Below, in pieces: positions 41,401 through 43,575 of a DNA stretch of 43,575 nucleotides. The notes below the pieces were generated by a model. The model saw only the letters and a program-made list of their open reading frames with translations, did no database searches and had not been told where the DNA came from. The translations under genes were made by a program, and so were the position numbers. The stretch is from Saccharothrix sp. NRRL B-16314 (lineage in GTDB: Bacteria > Actinomycetota > Actinomycetes > Mycobacteriales > Pseudonocardiaceae): NCBI RefSeq assembly GCF_000716595.1, contig NZ_JNXC01000048.1, forward strand, positions 1-43,575, in the 5' to 3' direction. The first letter of the stretch is position 1, and every line of letters begins with the position of its first letter.

Positions 41401-43575
41401 CGAGGGGGTGCGCGTGCAGGTCGTGGTGGAGGAACCGGAACCGTCCGGTCGGCGCGCCATGAGCGTCCACTCCGCATCCCAGGACGACCACGACTGCGCG
41501 TGGACCGAACACGCTCGTGGTCTGCTGACCGCCGAGGCGAAACCGCCGCCCGCCGAGCCGGACCAGTGGCCGCCCGCCGGCGCGGTGCCCGTGCCGTTGG
41601 CGGACCTGCACCAGCGGCTCGCCGTTCTCGGCTTGGAGTACGGCGAGGCGTTCCGCGGCCTGCGAGCGGTGTGGCGGCGCGGCGGCGAGGTCTTCGCCGA
41701 GTTGGCGCTGCCCGAGCACCTGCGTCCCGGGCTCGAACGCTTCGGCGTCCACCCGGCGCTGCTCGACGCAGCCCTGCACGCCGTCGCGCTCGACGGGCCC
41801 GAGCCCACTGCCCGGCTGCCCTTCGGCTGGAGCGGGGTGGCGCTGCACGCGACCGGCGCGGCCGAACTGCGGGTCCGCCTGACCCCGAAGGGTGATCACG
41901 CGCTCGCCCTTTACGCCTGGGACCCGCTCGGCGAACCGGTGCTGTCGGTGGACGCCCTCACCCTGCGGCCGGTGAGCGCGCCGGCGCGGCACGCCCCGGA
42001 CGCGTTGCACCGCCTGGAGTGGCGTCCGGTCGCACTGCCGTCGACGCAGCCGGCGCCGTGGGCCGAGTTCGACGACCTGACCGACGACGCCCCGGTGCCG
42101 GACGTGGTCCTGCTGCGGTGCGCCGGGCCCGCGACCGGACCGGCAGCGTCGCACGACCGGACCCGGCACGTGCTGGACCGGGTGCGCGGATGGATCACCG
42201 AACCCCGGTTCGCCGCCGCGACGCTGGTGGTGCTGACGACGTCCGCGATCGCTGCCCGCCCGAACGACGACGTCACCGACTTGGCGACGGCTCCGGTCTG
42301 GGGCCTGGTGCGGTCCGCGCAGGCCGAGCACCCCGGTCGGTTCGTGCTGATCGACTCCGACGACCCGGATGGGCCGGTCGACACCGTGCTCGCCGCCGTC
42401 GCCACGGGGGAGCCGCAACTCGCGCTGCGGGTCGGGGCGGCGTGGGTGCCGCGGCTCGCGCCGGCGAGCTTCGACGACGCGCTCGTGCCACCCGACACGC
42501 CCTGCTGGCGGCTCAGCGCCACCGGGCCGGGAAGTATCGACGGGCTCGCGCTGGTGCCCGCACCCGAGGCGGAAGGGCCGCTCGGCCCCGGCCAGGTCCG
42601 CGTGGCCGTGCGCGCGGCGGGCGTGAACTTCCGGGACGTGCTGGTCACCCTGGGCGTGGTGCCCGAGCACGACCGGCCGATCGGGAGCGAGGCCGCCGGT
42701 GTGGTCCTGGAGACCGGGTCTGGCGTGTCGGACTTCGCCCCCGGTGATCGCGTGCTCGGCCTGTGCGGTGGCGGGTTCGGACCGGTCGCCGTCACCGACC
42801 ACCGACTGCTGGCGCGGATGCCGGAGGGCTGGTCGTTCTCGGACGCGGCGTCCGTCCCGCTGGTGTTCGCCACCGCCCACTTCGGGCTGTCCGACCTCGG
42901 CCGGTTGCGCCCCGGCATGTCGGTGCTCGTGCACGCGGCGACCGGCGGGGTCGGCATGGCCGCAGTCCACCTCGCCCGACACCTCGGGGCCGAGGTGTTC
43001 GCGACGGCCGGCGAGGGGAAGTGGGGCGTGCTGCGCGCCCTGGGCGTGCCCGACGACCACATCGCCTCCTCACGCACCCTCGACTTCGAGCAGCGGATCG
43101 GGGCCGCCACGGGTGGGCGCGGGGTGGACGTGGTGCTCAACTCGTTGGCGGGGGAGTTCGTGGACGCGTCGCTGCGCGTGGTCGCCCCCGGCGGGCTGTT
43201 CCTGGAGATGGGCAAGACCGATCTCCGCGACCCCGACGCGGTCGCCGAGGCCCACCCCGGGGTCGTCTACCGGGCCTTCGACCTCATGGACGCCGGTGTC
43301 GACCGGGTCGGGGTCCTGCTCGGCGAGGTGCTGGCGATGCTCGACCGCGGCGCGCTGCCCCGCCTGCCGGTGGACGTGCGGGATGTTCGGCGCGCACCGG
43401 AGGCGTTCCGGCTGATGGCGGCGGCCGGACACGTCGGCAAGCTCGTGCTCGCCGTGCCCAGGAGCTTGGAGACCACCGGCACGGTGTTGGTGACGGGTGG
43501 GACGGGTGTGTTGGGGCGGGTGGTGGCGGCGCATTTGTTGCGGGGGCATGGGGTTCGGCGGGTGGTGTTGGCGGG
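38432..43575 (+). CDS. Type I PKS: KS-AT-DH-ER-KR..., cut by the window edge
   Basis: About 1714 residues are visible and the gene runs off the right edge. Residues 1-33 ([20 protein letters not shown]) are an N-terminal coiled-coil docking domain matching the tail of the previous PKS. KS about 34-450 (Cys191, His326, His366), lacking the loop of about 15 residues seen before GGFL in the other two KS domains. AT from about 552 (Ser641 in GHSQGE, YASH 740-743: methylmalonyl). DH (His947 in [10 protein letters not shown], Asp1112). ER about 1370-1680 (AAGVNFRDV with Phe1400, HAATGGVGM cofactor loop). KR begins near 1684 (TGGTGVLG from 1688) and is truncated. This module should be fully reducing. 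ATG 38432 has AGGGAG about six bases upstream. Confidence 0.95.
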   Translation, partial: MTEEDRLVGYLRRLTEELRAARTSLREAEERAAEPIAVVGMSCRYPGGVHTPEQLWDLVVGGVDAVSDFPRDRGWEVEGLGGFLHDAAEFDPDLFGISPREALAMDPQQRLVLETAWEAFERAGVDPRSLRGTRTGVFAGVMYRDYGARVRDAPMDVDRYLGNGNAGSVLSGRVAYAFGLEGPAVSVDTACSSSLVAVHWAAAALRQGDCDRALAGGVTVMSTPETFVDFQRQGALAADGRCKPFSARADGVGWAEGAGFLLLQRLSDARRDGHEVLAVIRSTAVNSDGASSGLTTPNGPAQQRVIRLALDRAGLAPAEVDAVEAHGTGTVLGDPVEAGALFAAYGADRPGDRPLWLGSVKSNIGHTQAAAGVAGIIKMVLAMRHGVLPATLHADTRSPHVDWSGGSVRLLTGPVPWPDTGRPRRAGISAFGLSGTNAHVILEQAPVAEPVPVRTAATAVTLPFVLSGTDDNAVRAQAERLTDHLAGHPQTDNPALADIACSLATTRALLAHRAVVLAADRSSLAAGLRAVACGAEAPDVVRGTSVADEHPVFVFPGQGTQWEGMAAAMLGGDPVFEESLRACDRALAPFQDWSVLDVLRSEGSALTRVDVVQPLLWAVMVALAERWQCCGVRPAAVVGHSQGEIAAACVAGALTLADGASVVALRAKAVAERLSGRGDGLLSVAMSPERARRRIAGGITVAAVNSPDSTVLAGPGPDLDALLSDLTAEGVRARRLPVDYASHSPAVRAVRERLTADLARIAPSPTRTPFCSTVTGQPIGGEELDARYWYDNLRRPVDFDPAVRALLARGHRTFLEIGPHPVLTPDIVRIADDVGVTVRTVTSLRRGEGGPDRFTAALAEAHASGVPVDWSRVFAPLGARKVALPTYPFQRRRFWLDASIGAPDVRAAGLEETAHPLLGAATPVAGTGRVVLTGRLSTIAYPWLADHRVRGETVFPATGFLELAVRAGDRVGCASVAELVLTRPLVLPAGEGVRVQVVVEEPEPSGRRAMSVHSASQDDHDCAWTEHARGLLTAEAKPPPAEPDQWPPAGAVPVPLADLHQRLAVLGLEYGEAFRGLRAVWRRGGEVFAELALPEHLRPGLERFGVHPALLDAALHAVALDGPEPTARLPFGWSGVALHATGAAELRVRLTPKGDHALALYAWDPLGEPVLSVDALTLRPVSAPARHAPDALHRLEWRPVALPSTQPAPWAEFDDLTDDAPVPDVVLLRCAGPATGPAASHDRTRHVLDRVRGWITEPRFAAATLVVLTTSAIAARPNDDVTDLATAPVWGLVRSAQAEHPGRFVLIDSDDPDGPVDTVLAAVATGEPQLALRVGAAWVPRLAPASFDDALVPPDTPCWRLSATGPGSIDGLALVPAPEAEGPLGPGQVRVAVRAAGVNFRDVLVTLGVVPEHDRPIGSEAAGVVLETGSGVSDFAPGDRVLGLCGGGFGPVAVTDHRLLARMPEGWSFSDAASVPLVFATAHFGLSDLGRLRPGMSVLVHAATGGVGMAAVHLARHLGAEVFATAGEGKWGVLRALGVPDDHIASSRTLDFEQRIGAATGGRGVDVVLNSLAGEFVDASLRVVAPGGLFLEMGKTDLRDPDAVAEAHPGVVYRAFDLMDAGVDRVGVLLGEVLAMLDRGALPRLPVDVRDVRRAPEAFRLMAAAGHVGKLVLAVPRSLETTGTVLVTGGTGVLGRVVAAHLLRGHGVRRVVLA

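Noticed and set aside
37790..43060. Minus-strand open frame of 1756 codons opposite the PKS genes
   Set aside because: It crosses the gap between two plus-strand PKS genes, is biased to Arg/Gly/His/Gln and shows no domain; it is a codon-bias artefact.

Overview
The window is about 72% GC, has strong G/C third-position codon bias and many GTG starts, and carries StrR-type regulation and modular polyketide genes. All of this points to a filamentous actinomycete (Streptomyces or Pseudonocardiales type). I cannot fix the genus. No rRNA, tRNA, CRISPR array or intact insertion sequence was seen.

Region 1 (about 259-21577) is an essentially complete chloramphenicol gene cluster. On the minus strand, reading from 15250 down to 4140, lie cmlI (N-oxygenase), a condensation-like acyltransferase, cmlP (A-PCP-reductase NRPS), cmlA (beta-hydroxylase), cmlB/pabAB (aminodeoxychorismate synthase), cmlD (aminodeoxyprephenate dehydrogenase), cmlC (mutase) and cmlE (DAHP synthase). 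The last four are translationally coupled by overlapping stop and start codons. Divergently, on the plus strand from 15664 to 19881, lie a small acyl carrier protein, cmlJ (SDR), cmlK (acyl-AMP ligase) and cmlS (flavin halogenase), the set expected for making the dichloroacetyl group. A StrR/ParB-type activator, cmlR, follows at 20522-21577. On the left flank are the exporter cmlF (plus) and a Kef-like antiporter with an aldo/keto reductase (minus). Together these genes feed erythrose-4-phosphate and PEP through chorismate, aminodeoxychorismate and p-aminophenylalanine to a CmlP-bound aminophenylalanyl thioester. That intermediate is hydroxylated, N-acylated with dichloroacetate, reductively released and N-oxidised; the product is then exported.

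Region 2 (21578-25332) separates the two clusters. It holds a convergent terminator region, one large multi-membrane protein of unknown function on the minus strand, and about 700 bp with no convincing gene.

Region 3 (25333 to the right edge) is the start of a second, type I polyketide cluster. It contains a free-standing carrier protein (minus), a free-standing adenylation enzyme, a 3640-residue PKS (ACP; KS-AT-DH-KR-ACP; KS-AT-DH-KR-ACP; docking helix) and a second PKS (docking helix-KS-AT-DH-ER-KR...) that runs off the window. AT motifs predict methylmalonyl, malonyl and methylmalonyl extenders. The layout implies an amino-acid-type starter loaded by a discrete adenylation enzyme.

The observations most worth following are: a 9-11-9 inverted repeat in the divergent cmlI/ACP promoter that fits the StrR operator format; a leaderless nine-codon Ala-rich reading frame with a hairpin ahead of cmlF; an HxxxD acyltransferase candidate for the dichloroacetyl transfer; and an abrupt codon-usage change in the last KR at the right edge.
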